A DNA stretch of 64,000 nucleotides from Parvibaculum sp. Its GTDB lineage: Bacteria; Pseudomonadota; Alphaproteobacteria; Parvibaculales; Parvibaculaceae. How positions within the stretch are numbered: the first letter of the stretch is position 1; each line of letters opens with the position of its first letter. This document shows, piece after piece, positions 35,484 to 43,849 of the stretch. A program made the position numbers and the translations under genes. The stretch lies in the NCBI GenBank assembly GCA_019635955.1, contig JAHBYL010000001.1, forward strand, positions 62,001 through 126,000, in the 5' to 3' direction. The notes under the pieces are model-generated. The model worked only from the letters and a program-made list of their open reading frames with translations. It made no database searches and was not told where the DNA came from.

Positions 35484-35693
35484 TCAGGCGTTGCGAAGAT
35501 TCGCAGCCGAGACCTTGCCGCTGCGCTGGTCGGTCTCGAGGTCATAGGCGATCGCCTGACCTTCATCGAGACCACGCATGCCGGCGCGCTCAACAGCGGA
35601 GACATGGACAAAAACGTCCTTGCCGCCGTCCTGGGGCTGGATGAAGCCGTAGCCCTTCTGGGAGTTGAACCACTTAACGGTGCCGTTTGCCAT
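35484..35693 (-). CDS. cspA: Cold-shock protein (CspA family)
   Basis: A 69-residue single-stranded nucleic-acid-binding protein with one cold-shock domain. Both RNP motifs are visible: KGYGFIQP (RNP1) and DVFVHVSAV (RNP2), after the start MANGTVKWFNSQ. The ATG at 35693 is used because AAGGA lies 9 bp upstream and it begins the standard sequence; an upstream in-frame ATG adds only 3 residues. It has a leader of about 140 nt from a promoter-like site at 35837-35865, as is usual for RNA-thermoregulated csp genes, and a terminator follows. Confidence 0.95.
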   Translation of the reverse strand: MANGTVKWFNSQKGYGFIQPQDGGKDVFVHVSAVERAGMRGLDEGQAIAYDLETDQRSGKVSAANLRNA

Positions 35694-35836
35694 GTGAGGC
35701 ATTCCTTATCAACGTGATATATCGCCACCGGCGCACTGTGCGACCGGCGGATCAAACTTCGAGGGATCGGGATAGACAGGTCCGGCGCTCGATCGCGAGC
35801 GTGGAGAGCAGCCGAACCAAAGAATTCGATAGGCAA

Positions 35837-35865
35837 GATATAAGCGGTTTGGGGGCGCATTACAA
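35837..35865 (-). promoter_or_regulatory. Promoter candidate for cspA with a long 5' leader
   Basis: On the minus strand TTGTAA (35860-35865), a 17-bp spacer and TATATC (35837-35842). Transcription from here would give about 135-140 nt of untranslated leader before the cspA ATG at 35693. The 35694-35929 interval contains no gene. Long structured leaders are common for csp mRNAs; structure here was not computed. Confidence 0.5.
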
Positions 35866-35929
35866 GGACGCAGGAAAAAATCCCGGTATCCAGCCGTTTT
35901 CAACCTCCTCCCGCCATTGAAAGCCGGGA

Positions 35930-36469
35930 TCAGTTTCCCGAGGCGGGGCACCCTGCGCCGATGTCGATCCACTCCCCTGCGCCGATCTCGAGGATCCGGA
36001 AATCCCGTTCGTCGTGTATGCCGACGACCTCCACGATGCTCATGAGCGCCATGATGATCCAGTTGGCGGAGCGCTCATTATAAAGCGGCAGGTCCAGCGC
36101 CTCGCACTGAATGACATAGCCGGTCGCGGCCTGCACTTTGATCGGGAAGCGCCCGCCACATGGATAGCCGATCAGCGGCTCGCTCGCGGCGAAGAAGGAC
36201 TGAAACGCCTCCTCCTTGAGGAGATCGAGGTAGTTCTTCCGGGTCGGATCGAAGCCCATGATTTCCGTGAGCTTCGACCCCGCATATCGAAACTGCGCCG
36301 ATTGCAGCGATTCGTACTCGACCATCACCATCATCGGCGTCAGATCGCGAATTGAAAGCGGATCGAAATGACGCCGATCCGGCACAACGGCCCCCTCGCG
36401 CGGGAGGCCGTTCCAGTAGTTAAAAAATCTGAGACTTTCGTCGGTCTGAAATTGGGGCCACGCGTCCAT
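35930..36469 (-). CDS. PAS-domain protein (DUF1457/PAS_5 type)
   Basis: A 179-residue soluble protein that I assign to the alphaproteobacterial PAS_5 group by the sequence RFFNYWNGLPREGAVVPDRRHFDPLSIRDLTPMMVMVEYES, the family's conserved entry region, followed by AQFRYAGSKLTEIMGFD. There is no kinase, cyclase or HTH attached, so it is a stand-alone sensor whose partner is unknown. It lies between tpiA and cspA on the same strand. Confidence 0.77.
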   Translation of the reverse strand: MDAWPQFQTDESLRFFNYWNGLPREGAVVPDRRHFDPLSIRDLTPMMVMVEYESLQSAQFRYAGSKLTEIMGFDPTRKNYLDLLKEEAFQSFFAASEPLIGYPCGGRFPIKVQAATGYVIQCEALDLPLYNERSANWIIMALMSIVEVVGIHDERDFRILEIGAGEWIDIGAGCPASGN

Positions 36470-36546
36470 TGAAATCCGTCACAACACTGCCCCCGCAAAG
36501 CGATTGATACAGCGATGGACCGGCAATTCAACCCGGCTTTACCCGA

Positions 36547-37302
36547 TCAGGCATAGGCCGAGATAATTCCCCAGAAATCTTCCGCCTTCAGGCTCGCACC
36601 ACCGACCAGAGCGCCGTTTACATTCGGCACGCTCATAAGTTCCGCTGCATTCGACGGTTTCACCGAGCCGCCATAGAGAATGCGCATCTTCGCGCCTTCC
36701 GCCCCGAAGCGCGCCTCGAGCGCCTTGCGGATGGCGGCATGGACCTTCGCCACATCGTCCGGCGTCGGCGTGCGGCCCGTGCCGATAGCCCAGACCGGCT
36801 CATAGGCGATGACGGTCGTCCTCGCCGTGGCGCCATCGGGCAGCGAGCCCTTGAGCTGACCGCGGATCACTTTCAGCGTCGCGCCGCTGTCGCGCTCCGC
36901 TTCGGTTTCACCGACGCAGACGATGGCCGTGAGCCCGGCGCGATGTGCGGCTTCCGCCTTGGCGCGGACCAGGGCATCGGTTTCACCGTGATCGGCCCGG
37001 CGCTCCGAATGGCCAACGATCACGAAAGCTGCGCCGGCGTCCTTCAGCATCTCGGCCGAGATATCGCCTGTATGCGCGCCGCTTTGCTTCGCATGGCAAT
37101 CCTGGCCGCCTATGGCGATCTTCGAGCCCTTTGCCGCTTCCTTCAGCGTCGCGACCAGCGTGGCGGGCGGACAGATCAGCACGTCGCAGGCGGGCTTCGT
37201 CTTGCCCGAGAGCTTCTTCGCCAGCGCCGTCACCTCCTTCTTCGAGGCTTTCGCTCCGTTCATCTTCCAGTTGCCGGCTACCAGTGCCTTCACGCGCGCC
37301 AT
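36547..37302 (-). CDS. tpiA: Triosephosphate isomerase
   Basis: Interconverts dihydroxyacetone phosphate and glyceraldehyde 3-phosphate. 251 residues: GNWKMNG with the catalytic Lys at the start, the His in VIVGHSERR, the catalytic Glu in [16 protein letters not shown] (flexible loop) and [13 protein letters not shown] for the phosphate. Full length. It is the first gene of the tpiA...secG-pyrG-kdsA stretch, transcribed away from the long region without intact genes that follows. Confidence 0.97.
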   Translation of the reverse strand: MARVKALVAGNWKMNGAKASKKEVTALAKKLSGKTKPACDVLICPPATLVATLKEAAKGSKIAIGGQDCHAKQSGAHTGDISAEMLKDAGAAFVIVGHSERRADHGETDALVRAKAEAAHRAGLTAIVCVGETEAERDSGATLKVIRGQLKGSLPDGATARTTVIAYEPVWAIGTGRTPTPDDVAKVHAAIRKALEARFGAEGAKMRILYGGSVKPSNAAELMSVPNVNGALVGGASLKAEDFWGIISAYA

Positions 37303-37393
37303 TATCCCGCTCTCCGCATCAGAATGAGTTGCGTCCGTTTAGCAGATGGCAGATGCCGCGCCAACGCCGGCCGCGGCACCCTGCAGCCGCATG

Positions 37394-37406
37394 GGTGAAG
37401 TTCACC
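37394..37406. repeat. 13-bp perfect palindrome GGTGAA-G-TTCACC
   Basis: Lies 92 bp upstream of the tpiA start codon and 54 bp before the promoter-like site of the candidate small RNA. Its position fits an operator in a divergent control region. No adjacent regulator gene points to a binding protein. Confidence 0.4.
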
Positions 37407-37459
37407 TGAGGGAAATAGAACACAGTCCCAGCGAAAGTTTCATTTCAATGACTATTCTG

Positions 37460-37488
37460 TTGGCAAGTAATGACCTCGCGTGTAGCTT
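37460..37488 (+). promoter_or_regulatory. Promoter candidate for the small RNA at 37495
   Basis: TTGGCA (37460-37465), exactly 17 bp, then TAGCTT (37483-37488). Transcription would begin near 37495, next to an ATG at 37496 that opens a 28-codon frame. The -35 box is close to consensus; the -10 box matches at TA...T only. Confidence 0.42.
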
Positions 37489-37494
37489 GCGCCC

Positions 37495-37643
37495 CATGAC
37501 AAACCGTCGATTCCACATGGCCGAAAAGGCCACCTTTTGGGGTTACTCGCCTTCGGGGCCGGGTCGCTTGCGCACGCGCTGAATTAGCCTGCAAAATCGA
37601 CGCTTTGAGAGCCCCATCCACCAGATCGGGGCTCTTGTGTTTT
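37495..37643 (+). ncRNA. Candidate structured small RNA with its own terminator
   Basis: An approximately 149-nt unit bounded by a promoter-like site and an intrinsic terminator. The 5' part 37501-37512 pairs with 37595-37606 (CGTCGATT with AATCGACG plus an AAA/TTT extension across one mismatch), enclosing 82 nt with an internal hairpin TGGCC-GAAAA-GGCCA (37518-37532). The same stretch has an open frame of 28 codons (37496-37582, starts MTNRRFHMAE), which would be leaderless, so a tiny peptide is an alternative. It shows none of the motifs I know for SRP RNA or tmRNA; 6S RNA cannot be excluded. Confidence 0.42.
37608..37643 (+). terminator. Terminator-like hairpin closing the small RNA
   Basis: AGAGCCCC (37608-37615) and GGGGCTCT (37628-37635) form a perfect 8-bp stem with a 12-nt loop, followed by TGTGTTTT. 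It starts 2 nt after the closing stem of the candidate small RNA. The strong stem in a region without an intact gene is the main reason to suspect a transcript here. Confidence 0.65.
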
Positions 37644-37909
37644 CAGAACTCCGGTCACCGAAACCAGTCGCGTACCGGAGTTTGCCCATGCCTCTTGAAT
37701 ACTTGAACCGCTTCGCCGGACCCACGCTGGAGATCCGCGCTCCGCCGCGCTGATCCGGCGTAAAGAACCGCTTTTCCAAAGGCAGACCCAGTGCCCCCGC
37801 GCAAATCGCACGGGAGCAAGCGATACAGTTTTGCCTGCCTTTCGAAACACGAATACTTGAAAACAACTACACCTTCTTTGCCCGCGCAGAGAGGGAACGG
37901 AGAAGAATT
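37644..37909. other. Gene-poor stretch with several perfect repeats
   Basis: No protein gene recognised. It holds AACTCCGG/CCGGAGTT (37647-37654 and 37675-37682), AAAGGCAG/CTGCCTTT (about 37779-37786 and 37836-37843), and an 11-bp direct repeat GAATACTTGAA (37697-37707 and 37851-37861). A 107-codon minus-strand frame crosses it, but its sequence resembles nothing I know. GGAG at 37899-37902 is a ribosome site for the broken gene that follows. Confidence 0.45.
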
Positions 37910-38251
37910 ATGCCTATCGTCTAAGTTCACCGGATCGTCCAGCATGGCCGCAGCGCCGGCACGGTTGCCGCGCTGGCCGCCTTCCTGGGCATCTCCTTCA
38001 GCTCCCACCCGCCGGACGACATTCTGGCGGCGCTCATCGTCATCCTGCCGTCCTTTCAGGTCGCCTTCTTCGCCCTGATCTTCGCGGTGGCATATGACGA
38101 GGCGCCACATCTGCTCGGCACGCGCTTCGCCTTCTCGCTCTGGGCGGCCGCGAGCTTCGTCGTGATGTGGGCTCTTGTCGAAGCGACGCAGGCCAGCATC
38201 CGGGTCTATGTCGAGTTCGGCCTGCCGCCCGTTTATGGCATGCAGGTCTGA
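37910..38251 (+). pseudogene. Small membrane protein gene interrupted at codon 5
   Basis: GGAG sits 7 bp before ATG 37910, the frame reads MPIV and then TAA (37922-37924), and the same frame continues open to TGA at 38249-38251. The continuation has strong GC third-position bias and encodes two hydrophobic segments (GTVAALAAFLGISF and ILAALIVILPSFQVAFFALIFAVA) and a third (FAFSLWAAASFVVMWALVEA), about 109 residues in all. No alternative ATG, GTG or TTG with a ribosome site lies early in the frame. Either a nonsense mutation killed a small membrane-protein gene or the base is a sequencing error. Function unknown. A 202-bp gap without genes follows before ppiD. Confidence 0.6.
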
Positions 38252-38453
38252 TCGCCCGGCAGCCTTGCCGTCCGGCGGTGCCTTCCGCATTTTTCCAAGG
38301 AAAATCAAGCGCGAAGCCCCGCCGGGCGGCTTGCGGCCCTCTGCCCTCGCACCTATCATGCCGCCCTTGTCGCGGGGGGCGGGGGCCGGCCGTTACCGCA
38401 AATCGACCTAATCCAGAAACCGCCTTGGCCTGGCGGGGACAGAAAGACCGAAC

Positions 38454-40349
38454 ATGCTCGACAGTCTGCGGAAAACCGCTTCCGGTATCATCGGGTTCGC
38501 CATTGTCGGCATTCTCGTGATCGCCTTCGCGGTTTGGGGCATCGCCGACATCTTCACCGGCTTCAGCGACGATGCTGTCGCCGAGGTCGGCGACCAGAAA
38601 ATCGACTCGGCCACTTTCGAGCGCGAGTTCCGCGCGGAGATGGACCGCATGTCCGAGCGCCTAGGCCAACCCCTTACCCGCGATCAGGCGCTGCGCTTCG
38701 GCGCGGACAGGATGGCGCTTTCCCGGCTTATTTCGGTTGCTTCGATCGACGAGGCAGCGCGCGACATCGGTCTTGCCATCGGCGACGAGGCCGTGGGTCT
38801 CGATATCGTCACGGACGAGAACCTTCAGGGCGGTTTCGGCCGCTTCGACCGGGAGCTTTTCCGGCAGGTTCTCCGCCAGAACGGCATTTCCGAGGAGCGG
38901 TTCATCGAACAACGCCGCAAGGGCATGCAGCGGACCCAGCTTACGGGCGTAGTCGAGGCGGGCATTCCCGCCCCGGAAATCCTGGTCGGCACCGTGCTGC
39001 GCTTCCAGGAGGAAACCCGCACCGCCGGCTACATCATCCTGCCGCCCTCACTCGTGACCGAGATTCCGGAAGCGAAGGAGGAGGACATTGCCTCGCTCTA
39101 CGAAGCGGGCGCATCGGCCTTCACCCTGCCGGAAACGCGCGACTTTGCGATCATGGAGATCGAGCCCGCCGACATCCTCAGCACGATTTCGGTTTCGGAA
39201 GATCAGCTGCAGGCCGCCTATGAGGAGCGGCGCGGCGAGTATGACGTGCCGGAGCGGCGGGAAATCACGCAGATCACCTTCCCGAGCGAGGCCGATGCCC
39301 AGGCCGCGCTCGCACGGCTGCGCGACGGGGCGGCGATTTCGGCGGTCGCCGAGGAGATCGGCCTCGATGAAGCCGATCTTCATCTCGGGAAGGTCACGCG
39401 CGACGAGCTTCTTTCGCCTGTACTGGCCGAGGCTGCCTTTTCCACGGAACAAGGCGCCTGGAGCGAGCCGGTGCGCGGCCCGCTTGGCTGGGCAATCTTC
39501 CGCAGCGACTCGATCGAAGCCGGCAAGCCCAGCACCTTTGAAGGTGTGCGCGAGCAGGTTCTCGAGTCGCTCAAACTCGAACTGGCGCGCGAGCAGATTT
39601 ACGACATCCAGAACAATATCGAGGATGCGCGGGCGGGCGGCGAACCGCTGGATGCGATTTCCGAGCGCTTCGATATTGAGGTCCGCCATTTCACGGGCGT
39701 CACCCGCCAGGGCAAGACGCGCGACGGCGCCACGCCCGAACTGCCGGAACTGCCCGGTCTTCTCGACGCCGTTTTCGACAATATGGAAGGCGACCAGATT
39801 CCGCCGCTCGATACCGGCAAGGAAGGCTATTACTGGGTCGAGATCAATACGGTCACGCCGGCGGCGCTGAAACCGCTCGACGAAGTGCGCGACGAGATCG
39901 TCAAGGTCTGGAACGACCAGCAGCGCGAAGCTGCGCTCGAGAACATCGCGCAGCGCCTTGCCGACCGGGGCAATGCAGGCGAGAGCTTCGAGGACATTGC
40001 ACGCGAACTCAATCGCGGCGTTCTCACCATGCCGGGCATACAGCGTTATGCGCAGAACGACACATTCTCTCGCAGCGCCGTGGCGAAGCTCTTTGCGGCA
40101 CCCGAAGGCGGTGTCACCTGGGGCCCGGTCGGCGTGGGCGACAGTCTCATCCTGATGCAGGTGCGCTCAGTTCGCGTTCCCGACGTCGACAGGACTTCCA
40201 AGGCCTATGCCGACGCGCTCGCAAATGTCACGGACTCGATCGGCGCGGACATGCTTCAGTCCTTCGTCGTCGGCTACCAGAAGCAGGCCGGCGTGAAGAT
40301 CAATCAAGGTCTGCTGCAGCGGCTGACTTCGGCGGATGGCGCGCAATGA
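38454..40349 (+). CDS. ppiD: Periplasmic peptidyl-prolyl isomerase/chaperone PpiD
   Basis: Membrane-anchored periplasmic folding factor of 631 residues for proteins leaving the Sec translocon. N-terminal anchor IIGFAIVGILVIAFAVWGIADIF (12-34), then a SurA-like N domain (DDAVAEVGDQKIDSATFEREF) and two parvulin-like segments, the first around RREITQITFPSEADAQAALARLRDG to GPLGWAIF, then a long helical C-terminal part. The parvulin catalytic pattern is degenerate, as is common in PpiD. The stop codon overlaps the trpE start by 4 bp (ATGA), so trpE is probably translated from the same message. Confidence 0.92.
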   Translation: MLDSLRKTASGIIGFAIVGILVIAFAVWGIADIFTGFSDDAVAEVGDQKIDSATFEREFRAEMDRMSERLGQPLTRDQALRFGADRMALSRLISVASIDEAARDIGLAIGDEAVGLDIVTDENLQGGFGRFDRELFRQVLRQNGISEERFIEQRRKGMQRTQLTGVVEAGIPAPEILVGTVLRFQEETRTAGYIILPPSLVTEIPEAKEEDIASLYEAGASAFTLPETRDFAIMEIEPADILSTISVSEDQLQAAYEERRGEYDVPERREITQITFPSEADAQAALARLRDGAAISAVAEEIGLDEADLHLGKVTRDELLSPVLAEAAFSTEQGAWSEPVRGPLGWAIFRSDSIEAGKPSTFEGVREQVLESLKLELAREQIYDIQNNIEDARAGGEPLDAISERFDIEVRHFTGVTRQGKTRDGATPELPELPGLLDAVFDNMEGDQIPPLDTGKEGYYWVEINTVTPAALKPLDEVRDEIVKVWNDQQREAALENIAQRLADRGNAGESFEDIARELNRGVLTMPGIQRYAQNDTFSRSAVAKLFAAPEGGVTWGPVGVGDSLILMQVRSVRVPDVDRTSKAYADALANVTDSIGADMLQSFVVGYQKQAGVKINQGLLQRLTSADGAQ

Positions 40350-41857
40350 TCTCCCCGGACTACGGCGTCTTCGAAGCTGCCTATAAGGAAGGCCGGCCGC
40401 AAGTCGTCTATACGCGCCTCGTTGCCGACCTCGAAACGCCTGTGTCGGCCATGCTCAAGATCGCCGAGGGCAAGGCCAACAGCTTTCTTCTCGAGTCGGT
40501 CGAGGGCGGCGATGCACGCAACCGCTATTCGATCATCGGCCTGAAGCCGGACGCCATCTGGCGGACGCGCGGCGACAGCGCCGAGATCAACCGCAAGGCA
40601 CGCTTCGACATCGATGCTTACGAGCCCTGCACGGATGGCGCCCTTGCGAGCCTGCGCGCCTTCATCGAGGAATCGCGCATCGAGCTGCCCGAGGAACTGC
40701 CGCCCATGGCAGCGGGCGTCTTCGGCTATATGAGCTACGACATGGTGCGCCTGATGGAGCGCCTGCCCAACGAAAACCCGGATGCGCTCGGCCTGCCCGA
40801 CGGCATCTTTCTCCGGCCGACCGTGATCTGCGTCTTCGATTCCGTGAAGGATGAAGTGACCATCGTCACGCCGGTTCGGCCGGAGCCCGACGTCAGCGCC
40901 ACCGCGGCCTATGCTCGGGCGAGTGAGCGGCTGTCCGACATCGTCGCGGATTTCGACCGTGCGCTGCCTCATGGTTCACGCGATGCCGATGTGGCGCCAC
41001 TCGGCGAACCGCAATCCAATACGCCGCGCGACACCTATTTCGGCATGGTCGAACGCGCAAAAGAATATATCGCCGCGGGCGACATCTTTCAGGTGGTGCT
41101 GTCGCAGCGTTTCGAAACCCCCTTCACCCTGCCGCCCTTCTCGCTCTATCGGGCACTCCGGCGGATCAATCCTTCGCCCTTTCTCTATTTCCTGAACTTC
41201 GAGAATTTCTCCATCGTCGGGTCGAGCCCCGAAATTCTCGTTCGGGTAAGGAACAATCGCGTGACCATCCGTCCCATTGCCGGGACGAGACATCGCGGCA
41301 GGAACCGCGCCGAGGATGAGGAGATCGCGGCGGAGCTGCTCGCCGATCCGAAGGAGCGCGCCGAACACCTGATGCTGCTCGACCTCGGCCGTAACGATGT
41401 CGGCCGCGTCTCGAAAATCGGCACCGTGGAGGCGACAGAGCGTTTCGCGCTCCAATACACCTCCCATCTCATCCACATCGTCTCGAATGTGGAGGGCGAT
41501 CTCGATCCGTCCTATGACGCGATTTCCGCGCTCGTCGCGGGCTTTCCGGCGGGCACGGTTTCCGGCGCGCCAAAGGTGCGCGCCATGGAGATCATCGATG
41601 AGCTCGAGCTCGAGAAGCGCGGGCCCTATGCGGGCTGCGTCGGTTACTTTTCGGCCGCAGGCGAGATGGACACCTGCATCGTGCTGCGCACGGCCATCGT
41701 GAAAGACGGCAAGATGTACGTGCAGGCAGGCGGCGGCGTGGTCGCGGATTCCACGCCCGAGGGCGAACATCAGGAAAGCGTCAACAAGGCAAAGGCCCTC
41801 TTCCGCGCCGCGGAGGAGGCGGTGCGCTACGCCTCGCAGGCGGGCAAGCGGCAGTAG
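40346..41857 (+). CDS. trpE: Anthranilate synthase component I
   Basis: Converts chorismate and ammonia to anthranilate, the first step to tryptophan. 503 residues: an N-terminal region with LLESVEGGDARNRYSIIGL (the feedback-inhibition LLES motif), and the chorismate-binding domain with SPEILVRV, RPIAGTRHRGRN, MLLDLGRNDVGRV and PAGTVSGAPKVRAMEII. The Mg2+ glutamates of GEMDTCIVLR and the C-terminal GGGVVADSTPEGEHQE are present. The start overlaps the ppiD stop. Unusually, the partner trpG is 1.3 kb further on, separated by a broken minus-strand monooxygenase gene. Confidence 0.97.
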   Translation: MISPDYGVFEAAYKEGRPQVVYTRLVADLETPVSAMLKIAEGKANSFLLESVEGGDARNRYSIIGLKPDAIWRTRGDSAEINRKARFDIDAYEPCTDGALASLRAFIEESRIELPEELPPMAAGVFGYMSYDMVRLMERLPNENPDALGLPDGIFLRPTVICVFDSVKDEVTIVTPVRPEPDVSATAAYARASERLSDIVADFDRALPHGSRDADVAPLGEPQSNTPRDTYFGMVERAKEYIAAGDIFQVVLSQRFETPFTLPPFSLYRALRRINPSPFLYFLNFENFSIVGSSPEILVRVRNNRVTIRPIAGTRHRGRNRAEDEEIAAELLADPKERAEHLMLLDLGRNDVGRVSKIGTVEATERFALQYTSHLIHIVSNVEGDLDPSYDAISALVAGFPAGTVSGAPKVRAMEIIDELELEKRGPYAGCVGYFSAAGEMDTCIVLRTAIVKDGKMYVQAGGGVVADSTPEGEHQESVNKAKALFRAAEEAVRYASQAGKRQ

Positions 41858-41860
41858 CCG

Positions 41861-43084
41861 TCAGGCTTCGCCGGTCCGGACATGTTCCGGGCGCACCCCG
41901 ATGCCGACCGCATAGCCAGGTATGCGGCGCAGGAGCGGGAATGCATTGGCAAGCCTCATCGCAAGAGGCGCGGAAACAGGCCCCTTCGCGCGCAGCGTCG
42001 GCAGGATCACGCGGCGCTGGGCAATGACCTGAAAGGTTTGGGTCGCCCAGGTCGGAAAGGCGCGGCGGCGCTGCACGGCGCGCAGATCGTCAAGCGTCAA
42101 CCGCTGTTCGCGCAGCGGCGCCGCCAGAATATTCGCCGCCGCCACAGCATCCTGAATCGCGAGATTGATGCCGACGCCGCCAACGGGCGACATCGCATGT
42201 GCGGCATCGCCGATGCAGAGCAGGCCGGGTCTTGCCCATTCACGCAGACGGTCGACCTTGACCGTCAGCAGCTTCACATCGTCCCAGCTCGCGATCTCAT
42301 GCATGCGCCCGGCGGCAAAAGGAAGGAGATGCGCAACATCGGCGCGGAAGGTATCCAGCCCTCGCGCCTTCGTCTCCTCGAAAGCGCCCTTCTCGATCAC
42401 GAAAGCGCATTGCTAATAATCGCCCCGGTCGATGGTGATGACCAGATGGCCGGGCGCTACACGAAAAAGCGTGTCCGACGGATCGTCCGGCCGCCGCGAC
42501 AAGCGCATCCAGAGAACATCCATCGGCGCGCCATATTCGCGCACGACAAACCCCGCCCGATCGCGCGCGGTAGAGCCGCGCCCATCGGCGCCGACCACAA
42601 GGTCGGCCCTGATATCCATCGGCCCATCGGCCGTCTTCGCCCTCAGGCCCGCGACACGGCCGCCTTCCTTGATCAGATCCGTCACCTCGGCATTCATGCA
42701 AATCCGGAACCCCGGATAGCTGTGGCCGGCCTCCGCCAGAAAGTCGAGAAAGTGCCATTGCGGCATGAAGGCGATGAAGCCGCACTGAACCGGCAAATGG
42801 CTGAAGTCGACCACATTGAGGAAACGGCCGCCGATTTCGATACCGGCACCCTGCATCTTCTGGTGCGGCCGCGACAACAACGCCTCGAGCAGGCCCAGCT
42901 CGTGCATCACTTCCAGCGTCGAGGGATGGATCGTGTCGCCGCGAAAATCGCGCAGGAAGTCCCCATGTTTCTCGAGCACGGTGACCTCCACCCCTGCGCG
43001 GGCGAGCAGGAACCCGAGCATCATGCCCGCCGGGCCGCCGCCTGCAATCGCGCAAGTGGTGCGAATTTCGAGCGTCTCCGCCAT
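41861..43084 (-). pseudogene. FAD-dependent aromatic monooxygenase, broken by an amber codon
   Basis: A PheA/UbiH-type flavin hydroxylase of about 407 codons. Start ATG 43084; the FAD-binding GxGxxG region [23 protein letters not shown] motif VVGADGRGSTARDRAGF and GD motif CIGDAAHAMSPVGGVGINLAIQDA are all intact, on both sides of a TAG at 42413-42415. The codons around it read DRGDY-stop-QCAFVIEKG; the family has Trp there (DRGDYWQC), so one G-to-A change TGG to TAG explains it. No frameshift is seen, and the two halves are in one frame. It lies antisense between trpE and trpG. A sequencing error or amber suppression is possible. Confidence 0.85.
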
Positions 43085-43100
43085 GCCTTCCCTCCGAGCC

Positions 43101-43130
43101 TTGCCGCGCCCTGCCCCCGCCCCCTATATA
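43101..43130 (+). promoter_or_regulatory. Promoter candidate for trpGDC
   Basis: TTGCCG (43101-43106), 18-bp spacer, TATATA (43125-43130) in an otherwise very C-rich stretch, 47 bp before the trpG ATG. It would restore transcription of trpG, trpD and trpC, which are cut off from trpE by the antisense monooxygenase. Confidence 0.42.
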
Positions 43131-43176
43131 TAAGCCGGCTTCCGGTATTTCGGCAGCTGATCGTCAGGAATTGGCC

Positions 43177-43770
43177 ATGCTGCTTCTCATCGATAACTAC
43201 GACAGCTTCACCTACAATCTCGTCCACTTTCTGGGCGAGTTGGGGGCCGAGGCGGCCGTTCATCGCAACGACATGATCACGGTGAAGGAGGCGCTGGCCG
43301 AACGCCCGCAGGCGATCGTCCTGTCCCCCGGGCCCTGCGACCCGGACAAGGCCGGCATCTGCCTCGAACTCATTGCCGCCGCCGCGGCGCACCGCATCCC
43401 GCTGCTTGGCGTCTGCCTCGGCCATCAGGCCATCGGCCAGTCCTTTGGCGGCAAGGTGGTCCGGGCGCCCGTCCTCATGCACGGCAAGATGAGCGACATT
43501 CACCATGGTGGCAAAGGGATCTTCCAGCACTTGCCGAGCCCCATCGAGGCGACGCGCTACCATTCGCTGATCGTCGAGCGCGAGAGCCTGCCGGATTGTC
43601 TGGAAATCACCGCCTGGACGACGGACGGCATCATCATGGGCATGCAGCACAAGGAGCTGCCGATCCATGGCGTCCAGTTTCACCCGGAAAGCATCGCTTC
43701 CGAGCATGGGCATGACCTGCTGCGGAATTTCCTCCAGCTTGCGGGCATGAATGTGCGGGAGCTGGCCTGA
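43177..43770 (+). CDS. trpG: Anthranilate synthase component II (glutamine amidotransferase)
   Basis: Supplies ammonia from glutamine to TrpE. 197 residues with the class I amidotransferase triad: Cys in [11 protein letters not shown], and His/Glu in GVQFHPESI. The start [15 protein letters not shown] is the normal TrpG/PabA N-terminus; the same subunit may also serve p-aminobenzoate synthesis. ATG 43177 has AGGA upstream; an in-frame TTG two codons earlier is less likely. trpD follows 79 bp later. Confidence 0.96.
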   Translation: MLLLIDNYDSFTYNLVHFLGELGAEAAVHRNDMITVKEALAERPQAIVLSPGPCDPDKAGICLELIAAAAAHRIPLLGVCLGHQAIGQSFGGKVVRAPVLMHGKMSDIHHGGKGIFQHLPSPIEATRYHSLIVERESLPDCLEITAWTTDGIIMGMQHKELPIHGVQFHPESIASEHGHDLLRNFLQLAGMNVRELA

Positions 43771-43849
43771 CGCCTGCAGCCGGAATGACTGTATTTTTGG
43801 CCGCTGAGCGAATATCTTTCGGGCGGGCAGGAACAAACCAAGCAGAACA

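Noticed and set aside
37496-37582. Tryptophan leader peptide controlling trpE
   Set aside because: The 28-codon frame has one Trp only, no run of Trp codons, and ppiD lies between it and trpE.
37390-37910. Permuted tmRNA or SRP RNA in the tpiA-ppiD gap
   Set aside because: No tag-coding sequence, CCA acceptor pair or GGAAGGA-type SRP loop could be found.
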